Below are positions 25,473 through 33,889 of a DNA stretch of 41,544 nucleotides, piece after piece. The position numbers and the translations under genes were made by a program. A model generated the notes under the pieces. The model searched no databases, was not told the origin of the DNA, and saw only the letters and a list, made by a program, of their open reading frames with translations. Numbering within the stretch: the stretch's first letter is position 1; each line of letters begins with the position of its first letter. The DNA is from Bacillota bacterium (GTDB lineage: Bacteria; Bacillota; UBA4882; UBA8346): assembly GCA_023436305.1 (NCBI GenBank), contig JAEZJQ010000102.1, positions 1 through 41,544 of the forward strand, read 5' to 3'.

Positions 25473-26466
25473 GACCAAAAGTGAACGGTTTGTGCTCTCC
25501 AAAAAAGATCAATGGCAACGGTTGCATAATATCTTAACCGTGATTAACCGCCACGGATTCCGGACGTTATCGGAAGCGGATATCCAAATGTTTCCCCGGC
25601 TTTTCCGGCTCACTTGCGCCGATCTGGCCGAGGCCAAAATGCTGCAGCTTTCGCCGGACGTCCTGAATTATCTGAACCAACTGGTTGGCCAGGCCCATAA
25701 GTTTCTTTACAGTTTCCCGCCCGTTAAAAAATCGGATATTCGGGATTTTTTCAACCGGCAACTCCCCTTTACCATCCTTAAAAACTGGATATTCGTGGTG
25801 TTGGCGGCGCTTATTTTTTTAGGAAGCTTTGCGGTGACTTTTTCCCTGGTCCACCAAAATCCGGACACGGCGGCTATGATTGTCCAGCCCGCGCTGCTTG
25901 ATCAGCTGGAAGAGTCTTATCGCAGTGAAATCAGTGAGGAACGGTCGTTCACCGCAAAGAATTTCGCGGTGACCTTCTATATCCAAAACAATGTATCGAT
26001 AGCTTTCGGTTGTTTCGCCCTGGGGGTATTGCTGGGTGTCGGCACCATGTATATTCTGATTTACAATGGAATTACATTGGGGGCGATCAGCGGCTATATA
26101 GTGGGTTTGGGTTATGGCAAAAACTTTGTCACCTTTATTACGGCGCATACCGTGGCCGAATTAAGCGGCCTGATCATCGCCGGAGCCGCGGGATTGGTTT
26201 TGGGTTTCGCCATCATCAAAGCTACCCGGTATTACCGGAAAGATTGGCTGGCGCTGCAACGGCGGAATATTTTCACCATGGTGGCGGCCAGCGCTTGTTT
26301 GTTATTCATGGCGGCCATGATTGAAGGCATAATCTCGCCCAGCCTGCTGCCCTATGCCGTCAAAGCCGGACTGGCGTTCGGCACATTGATCTTAATCGGC
26401 GGCTATTTCTTTCTGTGGCCCGGCTTACAAATGATCCGGCGACGGAAATCAACAAGGGTGGAATGA
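25462..26466 (+). CDS. Stage II sporulation protein M-like (SpoIIM domain) membrane protein
   Basis: 334 residues. An N-terminal soluble region of about 105 residues (KDQWQRLHNILTVINRHGFRTL) precedes five to six helices. The SpoIIM/DUF95 signature is YIQNNVSIAFGCFALGVLLG, NGITLGAISG and AHTVAELSGLIIAGAAGL. Despite the name, this branch is found in MoxR operons of non-sporulating bacteria too. In sporulating Bacilli SpoIIM belongs to the septal peptidoglycan-hydrolase complex. The operon setting argues for a role in an envelope complex rather than sporulation itself. Confidence 0.9.
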   Translation: MEYKTKSERFVLSKKDQWQRLHNILTVINRHGFRTLSEADIQMFPRLFRLTCADLAEAKMLQLSPDVLNYLNQLVGQAHKFLYSFPPVKKSDIRDFFNRQLPFTILKNWIFVVLAALIFLGSFAVTFSLVHQNPDTAAMIVQPALLDQLEESYRSEISEERSFTAKNFAVTFYIQNNVSIAFGCFALGVLLGVGTMYILIYNGITLGAISGYIVGLGYGKNFVTFITAHTVAELSGLIIAGAAGLVLGFAIIKATRYYRKDWLALQRRNIFTMVAASACLLFMAAMIEGIISPSLLPYAVKAGLAFGTLILIGGYFFLWPGLQMIRRRKSTRVE

Positions 26467-27131
26467 TGAGTATTTTCAATCGTTTATTTTTTCAATCCCT
26501 GTCCGGGGTGTTGCGTTTCACCGATGAACTTTCGGCGGGCAAGCTACCGGGAGAAAGGGAAGTACTCCGGGAGCTACACAAAATTTTACGGGAAGATCCC
26601 CTTTTTAAAGTGCAAAACCAGTCCTTTACCTGGGATAGTGAGTGGCTTGACTCGTTAATGAAAAGTTTGGCCCAAATTTTACATTATCCACTGCTGATCC
26701 TTTTGGGGATCGGCGTACTCCTTGGCCTTTATTTTCTCATCCGGAGTATTGCGCCGTATTTCCAGGCTAAATCGTTCCATGGCCAATCTTCCGGACAATT
26801 ATCAGCACCTGAGAAGGCGCTGCCTCCGAATCACTTTGTAACGTTATATCGGCGGGCTCAGGAAGAGTCCCGGGCCGGACAATACCGGCAGGCGTTAATA
26901 TCGCTCCATAAAGCCACGGTTGAATATTTGTTGACAAAGCTCATTATCGCCGAGTCGAATCGGAAATACACCAATAATGATCTCAAGCGGAAGCTGGCGG
27001 GCGATAAAACCCTCTATCAACCGTTTTGCATTATTGCCGGTTACGCCGAAATCGCCGGTTTTAGCGCCATCGAAATCAGCCAGGCGGATTTTAACCGGGC
27101 CTTGGAAACCTTTGAAAGCGCTTTTTTATAA
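26466..27131 (+). CDS. DUF4129 domain membrane protein
   Basis: About 221 residues. ATG 26466 is chosen since AAGGG lies 7 bases upstream. It overlaps the SpoIIM stop by one base (TGATG). A soluble N-terminal part is followed by one transmembrane helix (PLLILLGIGVLLGLYFLI, about residues 73-90). The C-terminal DUF4129 block follows: YRRAQEESRAGQYRQALISL, then NRKYTNNDLKRKL and a final FNRALETFE. The family is a constant member of RDD/SpoIIM/MoxR operons. The molecular role is unknown. Confidence 0.85.
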   Translation: MSIFNRLFFQSLSGVLRFTDELSAGKLPGEREVLRELHKILREDPLFKVQNQSFTWDSEWLDSLMKSLAQILHYPLLILLGIGVLLGLYFLIRSIAPYFQAKSFHGQSSGQLSAPEKALPPNHFVTLYRRAQEESRAGQYRQALISLHKATVEYLLTKLIIAESNRKYTNNDLKRKLAGDKTLYQPFCIIAGYAEIAGFSAIEISQADFNRALETFESAFL

Positions 27132-27149
27132 TCCGTACCGGGAGAAAAT

Positions 27150-28301
27150 ATGAAACAAGGAAGAACCAAGCAAAAAATAGATATATTACCGGTTTTAGGT
27201 ATCATCGGGTTAGTCTTGGTGATGCTTTATTTCTTGCTGGCAAACTTAAACCAGGACGCCGCCGGTGTCCCCCCGGACCGGGATCCGTATTATTTATTTC
27301 ATAAGTTGTATAAAAAGTTAGGCTATTCCATCATTGATCATTATCCACGGCAGTTACCCAGCCCCAGGGGAGGGCTGATCATTTATTTTGATTACGGCGG
27401 GAACAAGAAGGAATTAACCAAACTCCGCGATCAATGGGTGAAAAACGGGGGTACGTTATGGATTGCCGGCATCGAAGGGGATCTGGATCCGATAAGTTCA
27501 AATGAATTGACAAGTTCCCGCGTCAAAACGGTTTATCAGGGCGCCGGGAATGCCGGACCATCCAGTAGTAAGCCGGTTCTAAAACTCAAGGGAAAGCATG
27601 TCAAGCATTTTTTACCGGATAGTGACTTGGATCCGAAAAATATTCTGCTGGATTCCAAGGAAGGTCCGTTTTTGTATAAGACCGTTCGGGGCTTAGGTTC
27701 GATTTGGGTCTTATCCGACAGCGCTTTGTTGACTAATGAATACTTGCGGCAGGATAAAGCGGCGCTCTTTTTTAACCGGCTGCTTCAGCCTTATTATGGA
27801 AAACGGATTTATATCCTTCGGAATGACTTGTCGGGGGGCCCGAAAACCATTCCGGTATTGGCCTTGCTGTTCAAGGACAAACTGCTGTTCATTACCTTGC
27901 AGTTGTTATGGATTATGGTATTGTTCATGGCCCGGCAGGGCAAACGGTTCGGAGATCCGCAGTTAATGGACCCCTACGCCCGGCGGACTTTATCTGAACA
28001 TTTAAAAGCCGTCGGCCATTTTTATCAGAAAACCGGCTCCTTGGGGATTGTGGATGAGATCAATGGCGAGTATTACAAATATATGCTCACCAAGCTCACC
28101 GGACTTGAGTGGAAAGACGCCCCCACCCCCGGGGACATCAAAAAAATCAAGGATCATTTGCGCCCGGATGATTCCGGCGTCACGGAGGAACAGATCATGG
28201 AGAGCCTGAACAAAGACCCCCATATTACCGCCAACCGCTTGCATAACAAGGCGAAGATCCAGGATAAGGTTTTAAAACAGTTGAGGGGTAGAAATAAATA
28301 G
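27150..28301 (+). CDS. DUF4350 domain protein
   Basis: 383 residues with a GGGAG site. It has one N-terminal transmembrane helix (ILPVLGIIGLVLVMLYFLL), then a globular Rossmann-like region (RGGLIIYFDYGG, RDQWVKNGGTLWIAG, GSIWVLSDSALLTN) characteristic of DUF4350. A second helix is near residues 242-261. A cytoplasmic helical tail (RRTLSEHLKAVGHFYQKTG) completes it. DUF4350 resembles glutamine-amidotransferase-like folds without obvious catalytic residues, and may be a sensor or scaffold. A 113-bp gap with no gene separates it from MoxR. Confidence 0.88.
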   Translation: MKQGRTKQKIDILPVLGIIGLVLVMLYFLLANLNQDAAGVPPDRDPYYLFHKLYKKLGYSIIDHYPRQLPSPRGGLIIYFDYGGNKKELTKLRDQWVKNGGTLWIAGIEGDLDPISSNELTSSRVKTVYQGAGNAGPSSSKPVLKLKGKHVKHFLPDSDLDPKNILLDSKEGPFLYKTVRGLGSIWVLSDSALLTNEYLRQDKAALFFNRLLQPYYGKRIYILRNDLSGGPKTIPVLALLFKDKLLFITLQLLWIMVLFMARQGKRFGDPQLMDPYARRTLSEHLKAVGHFYQKTGSLGIVDEINGEYYKYMLTKLTGLEWKDAPTPGDIKKIKDHLRPDDSGVTEEQIMESLNKDPHITANRLHNKAKIQDKVLKQLRGRNK

Positions 28302-28414
28302 TTTTGAATTTTGAAATTTTATCTACCTGACCCTATTGTTTATGGTTGGGCGGAGATGGATGAGAGTATTGACTTTGGACATTGGACTGGGACTGAAAAA
28401 AGGGGAGTGAGATC

Positions 28415-29380
28415 TTGAGGGAGTTTACGGTGGAACAAGTTACGGAAGTTTTTCAAGGGATTCATTCGGAATTGCATAAGGTGATTCAGGGGCAGGATGA
28501 TTTGATCGACCATATTTTAATCGGGTTGTTTAGTGAAGGGCATGTGCTGGTGGAGGGCGTGCCGGGACTGGGAAAGACGCTTTTGATTCATGGCTTGTGC
28601 TCCATTATCGGGGCCAAGTTTAAACGGATTCAGTTTACGCCGGATTTGATGCCGTCGGATATTATCGGGACCACGGTGTTTAACAGTGAAACTTCCAAGT
28701 TTCAGGTCAAAACGGGGCCGGTCTTTACCAACCTTTTACTGGCGGATGAGATTAACCGGGCGCCGGCGAAGACCCAATCGGCTCTGCTCCAGGCCATGCA
28801 GGAGCGGACGGTGAATATTGACGGGGTGGATTATCCGCTGGGCGATTTCTTTATCTGTTTCGCCACCCAGAATCCCATTGAGATGGAGGGGACCTACCCA
28901 TTGCCGGAGGCCCAGAAAGACCGTTTTCTGATGAAGCTGTTCATTGATTATCCCACCCTGGTGGAGGAACAGGACATCTTACGAGCGTACCGGGCCGGAT
29001 TTACGGCGGATCGGATTCAGAGCGCCGGGTTACGGCAGATCATCAGTCTGGATGATATTCAGGCCATTAAGGAGTTTATCAAAACCGTCACCGTGGATGA
29101 TAAAATCATTGACTATATCACCCGGATCGTGGCCGCCACCCGGGATTATAACGGAATTGAAGTAGGTTCGTCGCCCCGGGGGAGTGTGGCCTTGTTTCAA
29201 ACGGCCCGGATCAGAGCCTTAGGAAACGGCCGGAACTTTGTGACGCCGGATGATGTGAAGGACATGGTGCTGCCGGTGTTGCGCCACCGGATCACCCTCG
29301 AACCGGAGGCGGAGATTGAGGGGGAGAAGGCCGATGATTTCCTGCGCCGGATTCTCGAAAAAATCGAGGTGCCGCGATGA
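28415..29380 (+). CDS. MoxR family AAA+ ATPase (second operon)
   Basis: 321 residues beginning at TTG with AGGGGAG 8 bases upstream. Walker A is GVPGLGKT (48-55) and Walker B is LLADEINR (about 108-115). Sensor 1 lies in CFATQNPIEMEGTYPLPEAQ, and the lid has SSPRGSVAL. It differs from the Bat-operon MoxR in several motif residues (GLGKT against GLAKT). The ATG of the downstream DUF58 gene overlaps its stop by 4 bases. It likely drives a membrane complex with the preceding RDD/SpoIIM/DUF4129/DUF4350 proteins. Confidence 0.93.
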   Translation: MREFTVEQVTEVFQGIHSELHKVIQGQDDLIDHILIGLFSEGHVLVEGVPGLGKTLLIHGLCSIIGAKFKRIQFTPDLMPSDIIGTTVFNSETSKFQVKTGPVFTNLLLADEINRAPAKTQSALLQAMQERTVNIDGVDYPLGDFFICFATQNPIEMEGTYPLPEAQKDRFLMKLFIDYPTLVEEQDILRAYRAGFTADRIQSAGLRQIISLDDIQAIKEFIKTVTVDDKIIDYITRIVAATRDYNGIEVGSSPRGSVALFQTARIRALGNGRNFVTPDDVKDMVLPVLRHRITLEPEAEIEGEKADDFLRRILEKIEVPR

Positions 29381-30693
29381 TTCCGGTACCCCGGATCCGT
29401 TTGATTGTGTTGTTTGCAATACCGCTGTTTATTTATATCGCCGGGCTGCGATTTGCGCCCCTTTTTCCGGTGGCGATTGGTTGTAATGTCCTTTTTCTAG
29501 TGGTGGCCTTGTTTGATATAGTAGCCACCCTGCCCGATTTGAAATTTGAGGTGGTTATCGAAAATAAAAAACCGTTTTCCATCGGGCGGGTTAATGAGTT
29601 TTCGGTCAAGCTGGCCAATTTGAGCCGCCGGAAACAGCGATTGGCCGTAAAATTGGGGCTTCCCCACTGGATCGAAGATCAGACCCCGGATCATTTTATG
29701 GAGTTGCCGGGCCTTACGGAGCGTGAAATACCCTTTTTACTGCGGCCCACTCGCCGGGGGAGTTTCGCCGTCAACACTTTACACTTTCGGATTGATTCCA
29801 AATACCGGTTCTTTTATTTCGACCGGAAGCGGAACGTTGATGAAACCATTGATGTTTATCCGGATATCAAGCAGTTAAATCACTATTTGAAACTTTCCAA
29901 GAACAACCGGGATTATAAGATGGGGATTAACAGAACCCGTTGGATGGGGAGCGGTTCGGAACTTGAATCGTTACGGGATTATCAAAAAGATGATGATTCC
30001 AAACTGCTGGATTGGAAAGCGAGTACCCGGTTAAACCGTCCCATCTCCAAAGTGTTTCAAATGGAGACCAACAATCAGATCACTATCGCCCTGGATTGCG
30101 GCCGGCTGATGACGGCGGAGCAGAAGGGTTTGAATACGCTGGATCATGCCATAAACTCGTTGCTGATTTTGGCTCATATTGCGTTTAATGCGGGGGATAC
30201 GGTGAGTATCGTGGCCTTCTCGGATAAGATCATCGGGAAAACACCGCCTTTGAAAGGACGGGACAGTTTAAAGAAGATCACGCAATTCGTTGCCAAGCTG
30301 CAACCGGAGTTTGTGGAGTCCAATTATTCGCTGATGTTTAATTATTTGGAACAGACCCAGAAGAAACGGGCGTTCATCATTGTGATCACCGATATGATCG
30401 ATGATATTCATTACGAACTATTTAAACGGAGGATTAATTGGCTGTCGCGGAAGCATTTTGTGCTGTTCATTTTAATGCAGGACAGTCTCCTGTCCATGTC
30501 CGCCAACCAGGAGATCGGGAATCCGGATGATTTATACGTGAAAGCGGCCGGCCGGGAAATGCTGCTGCAGCGAAATAAAGCGATTTCCAAGCTGAAACAT
30601 TATAATGTCAATGTGCTGGATGTGTTGCCCCATGAGCTGACCGGACCGTTGATTAATAAATATTTGGAGTTGAAGTCGCGGAATAAGTTATAG
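29377..30693 (+). CDS. DUF58 domain membrane protein (second operon)
   Basis: 438 residues, start overlapping MoxR by ATGA. Two transmembrane helices occupy about 10-50. A beta-rich extracytoplasmic-like region follows (KFEVVIENKKPFSIGRVNEF, LLRPTRRGSFAVNTLHFRI). Then comes the DUF58 core: MGSGSELESLRDYQKDDDSK, LLDWKASTRLNRPISKVFQME and a VWA-like half with TIALDCGRLM (degenerate MIDAS) and FIIVITDMIDD. This longer membrane form is the version normally paired with the DUF4350/DUF4129 set. A terminator follows directly. Confidence 0.92.
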   Translation: MIPVPRIRLIVLFAIPLFIYIAGLRFAPLFPVAIGCNVLFLVVALFDIVATLPDLKFEVVIENKKPFSIGRVNEFSVKLANLSRRKQRLAVKLGLPHWIEDQTPDHFMELPGLTEREIPFLLRPTRRGSFAVNTLHFRIDSKYRFFYFDRKRNVDETIDVYPDIKQLNHYLKLSKNNRDYKMGINRTRWMGSGSELESLRDYQKDDDSKLLDWKASTRLNRPISKVFQMETNNQITIALDCGRLMTAEQKGLNTLDHAINSLLILAHIAFNAGDTVSIVAFSDKIIGKTPPLKGRDSLKKITQFVAKLQPEFVESNYSLMFNYLEQTQKKRAFIIVITDMIDDIHYELFKRRINWLSRKHFVLFILMQDSLLSMSANQEIGNPDDLYVKAAGREMLLQRNKAISKLKHYNVNVLDVLPHELTGPLINKYLELKSRNKL

Positions 30694-30697
30694 GATG

Positions 30698-30728
30698 ACG
30701 GCCACCCATGGGTTGGGGGCCGTTTTTT
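30698..30728 (+). terminator. Terminator of the second MoxR operon
   Basis: ACGGCC (30698-30703) pairs with GGCCGT (30718-30723), with a possible inner pairing of ACCCATGGGT, followed by TTTTTT. It lies 5 bases after the DUF58 stop, a standard rho-independent arrangement. Confidence 0.8.
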
Positions 30729-30742
30729 GGTGGGGGTGGGGC

Positions 30743-31483
30743 TTACCTGCCATCCTGTTGTAACCGCTTGATAGAGAGTATAAAAAAGATAGCTCCGAAT
30801 ACCAGCATTAAAGTAACGGCAAATCCGTATTGTTGCCAATCGATCGTAGGGTTTAGAATAAAGTTTCGTAAACTGTTAATCACATGAGTAAACGGATTGA
30901 TGGATACGATAAACCGGAAATTATCCGGGATGTTATCATAGGGTATCAATGCCGTGCTTACAAAGAAAATAGGAAGTACAAAGGTGTTCATGACCGTGTG
31001 AAAAACATTTTCGTTCGGTAGTAGCAGGCTTAACACATACGATAGACTTGCCACAAAAAACACGGTGATAAATAGCAATAAAGCAATCAATATCAAGCCA
31101 ATCAATCCGGTAGCGATATGAACGGACATAAGGTATGATATGATAAGTAAAACCGTTATTTCAGTAAAGGAAAGAACAGCGGCGTCGAAGATGTGTCCCA
31201 TCACTATCGAGCTACGTTTCACAGGTGAAATATGAATCCGATAAAAACTGCCATCGATTTTGCTGAAATAGTTTGAAGCTCCACTGCTGCCGGCGCTGGA
31301 AAATACGACTAATACTAATATGCCGGCTAAAATGAAAGCCGTATAGTTTTCCTCCATGCTGTTGGCAAAGATGGTACTATAAAGTAACAGCCAAATAAGC
31401 GGTTGGATCAGTGTCATAACAATTGTAATCGGATTTTGGAAACGCCATTTTAAATTGCGCCAAAAAATATTGATAGTTTCCAC
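30743..31483 (-). CDS. ABC-2 type exporter permease
   Basis: 246 residues from a GTG start with an AAAGGGGG site located inside the end of the ATPase gene. Six hydrophobic segments and the ABC-2 pattern are visible: NPITIVMTLIQPLIWLLLYS near the start, a central ISPVKRSSIVMGHI loop, and LPIFFVSTALIPYDNIPDNF with INPFTHVINSLRNF near the end. The family exports drugs, lipids or polysaccharides. Together with the adjacent ATPase it forms a DrrAB-like exporter. Confidence 0.9.
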   Translation of the reverse strand: METINIFWRNLKWRFQNPITIVMTLIQPLIWLLLYSTIFANSMEENYTAFILAGILVLVVFSSAGSSGASNYFSKIDGSFYRIHISPVKRSSIVMGHIFDAAVLSFTEITVLLIISYLMSVHIATGLIGLILIALLLFITVFFVASLSYVLSLLLPNENVFHTVMNTFVLPIFFVSTALIPYDNIPDNFRFIVSINPFTHVINSLRNFILNPTIDWQQYGFAVTLMLVFGAIFFILSIKRLQQDGR

Positions 31484-31485
31484 GG

Positions 31486-32433
31486 TTAAGCCCCCTTTCG
31501 TGCTTCATGTGTCAGGGTTAAAAATACATTTTCAAGGCTTGGTTCAATCATTCCAATGGCACGATATGGAATGGAATTATCGATTAAAATCCTGTTGATG
31601 GATAACAGGCCATGTTCCTTATCTTTTACGGCCACGGTGACGGTACTATTCCGGCTATGAATGGATAATACAAAGGGCTGTTTTGATAGCAACAGTTCAA
31701 GAGATTGTGTATCAGTGGGAGTATTTAAGGTAACTTGGATCAAATTTTGCCGGGTAATTTTGCGCAAATTTTCCGGCGTATCCTGCACAAGTTCGTGGCC
31801 GTCTTTAAGGATACAAATTGTATCACTTAAATCTTCCGCTTCCTCCAAATAATGCGTTGTCATAAAAACCGTCGTCCCGTAATCGTTACGGATCTTTTCG
31901 ATAATTTCCCAGACTGCTTTTCGGGACTCAACATCCAAGGCAACCGTTGGCTCATCCAGAAATAATATCTTTGGGTGGGAAACCATGCTCATGGCAATAT
32001 CAAGACGGCGTTTCATTCCTCCCGAAAAAGTAAAAACCCGTTGATTCGCAAATTCTTTGAGTCCAAAAGAATCGATAAGTTCAGCGATTCTTTGAGCCGC
32101 CGTTCTTTTATCCAGTTTATAGAGCCTGCTTTGAAATAACATGTTTTCCATGAATGATAAATGGTTATCGATGGAATTTTTCTGGGCCACACAAGCAATC
32201 TGTTTTCTTACAAAAGCAGGTTCCCGGCGTAAGTCTTTTCCAAAAACTTTTACCGAACCGGAAGCCGGTGTTAAGTAGGTGGTGAGGGTATTGATCAGTG
32301 TAGTTTTTCCGGCGCCGTTTTGTCCGAGTAAGGTAAATATTTCTCCCTCTTTTACAGTCATACTCAAATTATCAAGAGCTTTTGTTCCATCCCGATAAAT
32401 TTTGGTCAGATTATTGATTAAAATTGCTTCCAA
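31486..32433 (-). CDS. ABC transporter ATP-binding protein (DrrA-like)
   Basis: 315 residues, TTG start 6 bases after AAAGGAGGT. Walker A is GQNGAGKTT (37-45), the signature FSGGM (136-140) and Walker B ILFLDEP (156-162), followed by the H-loop TTHYLEEAE. A C-terminal extension of about 90 residues ends with EPSLENVFLTLTHE, typical of DrrA/CcmA-type exporters. It is two bases upstream of the permease, so both form one exporter. The substrate is unknown. An AraC-type regulator with a drug-binding-like domain lies just upstream. Confidence 0.93.
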   Translation of the reverse strand: MEAILINNLTKIYRDGTKALDNLSMTVKEGEIFTLLGQNGAGKTTLINTLTTYLTPASGSVKVFGKDLRREPAFVRKQIACVAQKNSIDNHLSFMENMLFQSRLYKLDKRTAAQRIAELIDSFGLKEFANQRVFTFSGGMKRRLDIAMSMVSHPKILFLDEPTVALDVESRKAVWEIIEKIRNDYGTTVFMTTHYLEEAEDLSDTICILKDGHELVQDTPENLRKITRQNLIQVTLNTPTDTQSLELLLSKQPFVLSIHSRNSTVTVAVKDKEHGLLSINRILIDNSIPYRAIGMIEPSLENVFLTLTHEARKGA

Positions 32434-32466
32434 AACAATACCTCCTTTATGGATTTATAATACATT

Positions 32467-33330
32467 TCAATCATGCGGTTTTTTTACGGCAATCCAGACT
32501 TCTGATTTTCCGGTTTCGATTCTCTGGCTGCTCACGGGGTAAACTTCAATGTCCGGCAGCCCGGCATATTCGTAGCCGGAAAACGGAAGCCATTCGGTAA
32601 AAAATCGTTTGAATACCGTCTGGATTGAAGCGGGGTAATGGCCGTAACATTCAAAGATCACCCAGGTAGCCGCGGGTATTTGATATTCAAACATATTTTC
32701 CGGAACATTCTTATCCGTTGCGGCGGCAATATAATAATAAATTTCTTCGGGGCCTTGATATGCGGAGACTCCTAAAACGCCAGCGGGAACTTGATTCGTC
32801 AATCCGCAAATTTGTGAGAAAGATTGATCGTTTAAAGTAGATTCCCAAAACTTCGGCGCTATCTCAAAATTACGTTCAACATCTTCTTGTAAAGCGGTTC
32901 TCACTCCGACAATGCGGATCGGATCTTTCTTTTCCACTCGATACTTCATGTTTTCACCACCGGTAACGGCGATTGAAAAACTAATGCGAGGATAAGCGTT
33001 TAATGGTGTTCCCTCAATTCGCGCCGCCGTTGGAGCAACACCATGCACACTTTGAAACGCGCGGTTGAATGATGTCGGTGACCCATACCCGTATTTCAAC
33101 CCGATGTCCATCACTTTCATATCACTTGTCTGCAATTCAAAAGCTGCCGCTGTCATGCGCCTGCGGCGGATATATTCGGACAAGGGAATACCTGCGACGT
33201 AAGAGAACATGCGTTGGAAATAGTATGGTGAACAACAAGCGATTTTTGCGGCTTCATCAAAGGAAATATCGTCTGCCAGATTGTCCTCGATATAAGCAAT
33301 TGCCTGGCTTAATTGTCGTAACCACTCCAT
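32467..33330 (-). CDS. AraC family regulator with GyrI-like effector domain
   Basis: 287 residues. ATG 33330 has AAGGAG 8 bases upstream. The frame stays open further but without a site. Residues 1-105 are the AraC double helix-turn-helix (IAYIEDNLADDISFDEAAKI, SPYYFQRMFSYVAGIPLSEY, IGLKYGYGSPTSFNRAFQ). Residues about 125-287 form a GyrI-like/Rob-type small-molecule domain (VEKKDPIRIVGVRTALQED, then IPAATWVIFECYGHYPASIQ). Such proteins sense hydrophobic compounds and activate efflux genes. It lies about 33 bp upstream of the ABC ATPase on the same strand, so it probably controls that exporter. Confidence 0.9.
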   Translation of the reverse strand: MEWLRQLSQAIAYIEDNLADDISFDEAAKIACCSPYYFQRMFSYVAGIPLSEYIRRRRMTAAAFELQTSDMKVMDIGLKYGYGSPTSFNRAFQSVHGVAPTAARIEGTPLNAYPRISFSIAVTGGENMKYRVEKKDPIRIVGVRTALQEDVERNFEIAPKFWESTLNDQSFSQICGLTNQVPAGVLGVSAYQGPEEIYYYIAAATDKNVPENMFEYQIPAATWVIFECYGHYPASIQTVFKRFFTEWLPFSGYEYAGLPDIEVYPVSSQRIETGKSEVWIAVKKPHD

Positions 33331-33557
33331 CTCATCATCTCCTTGCCTTCTTTTTGAGTTTAGCACAATAAAAAATTTATATCCTCTCTTTTGTTGTCCC
33401 GATTTGTAAATTGAATTTTTTTGAAAATGTGCCTGAAACAAAATGATATTAATTATATTTTTAATAGTCCGATAACGTAATTAATTGGTAATCAATTGGT
33501 TCATAAACCTTTTAAAAGCGCGGCAAATTTTTAGAGAATTAAATGCGGAGCTTGCCA

Positions 33558-33713
33558 ATGGGTGATGATTCGTTATTGTTCAAAAATAAGTACCGGATAC
33601 CTTCAGCCCGGATGAAGGGATGGGATTATTCCACTCCCGGATGGTATTTTATTACTATTTGCACCAGAGACAAACGTTGTTTATTTGGGGAAGTTATTCA
33701 TAATGGAGTATAA
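33558..33713 (+). pseudogene. REP-associated tyrosine transposase (RAYT/Y1) N-terminal remnant
   Basis: The 51 codons read FKNKYRIPSARMKGWDYSTP, then GWYFITICTRDKRCLFGEVI and a stop. This is the standard N-terminus of RAYT-type (IS200-like, Y1) transposases: the R-x-P-S-x-R-x-x-x-[WY]-D-Y-S-x-P-G-x-Y-F-x-T-x-C-T pattern. The HUH and Tyr catalytic motifs expected further on are absent. The stop codon lies inside a 42-bp-type repeat unit that begins at 33711. The AraC-MFS gap (33331-34350) is filled by this remnant, a second fragment and the 21-bp array, with no intact gene. Confidence 0.75.
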
Positions 33714-33739
33714 GTAAAAATCACATAACGGAATATCCC
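33711..33739. repeat. Single unit related to the 42-bp array at the right end of the window
   Basis: These 29 bases match the first 29 bases of the 42-bp unit at 41467 onward with a single mismatch (A for G at 33735). The unit begins at the TAA that ends the RAYT remnant. No second unit follows here. Confidence 0.8.
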
Positions 33740-33829
33740 GGTGGCTATCCGGAAGATATTAAAAGAAATCATTTGTGGCTTATATCGAACAAAAGCTGCC
33801 TGATAATCAAAAGGCGATTTTGTATCAAT

Positions 33830-33886
33830 GGCTACGATTATTCCCAGCCCGGCGTATATTTTACACTCCCGTCTTTAACCTTCTAG
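33830..33886 (+). pseudogene. Second short RAYT-like fragment
   Basis: In this frame the translation is GYDYSQPGVYFTLPSLTF followed by a stop. It repeats the W/Y-D-Y-S-x-P-G-x-Y-F motif of the RAYT N-terminus found 210 bp upstream. Only about 12 residues match, so it could be a degraded second copy. An alternative frame through the same bases gives unrelated sequence. Confidence 0.4.
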
Positions 33887-33889
33887 TTT

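Noticed and set aside
20596..30693. The two MoxR-DUF58 pairs as a recent tandem duplication
   Set aside because: Walker A, flanking motifs, protein length and membrane topology of DUF58 differ, and the accompanying genes are different families.
33331..33441. 37-residue extension of the AraC regulator
   Set aside because: AAGGAG stands 8 bases before ATG 33330, and the family begins at the helix-turn-helix. The extension has no conserved motif.
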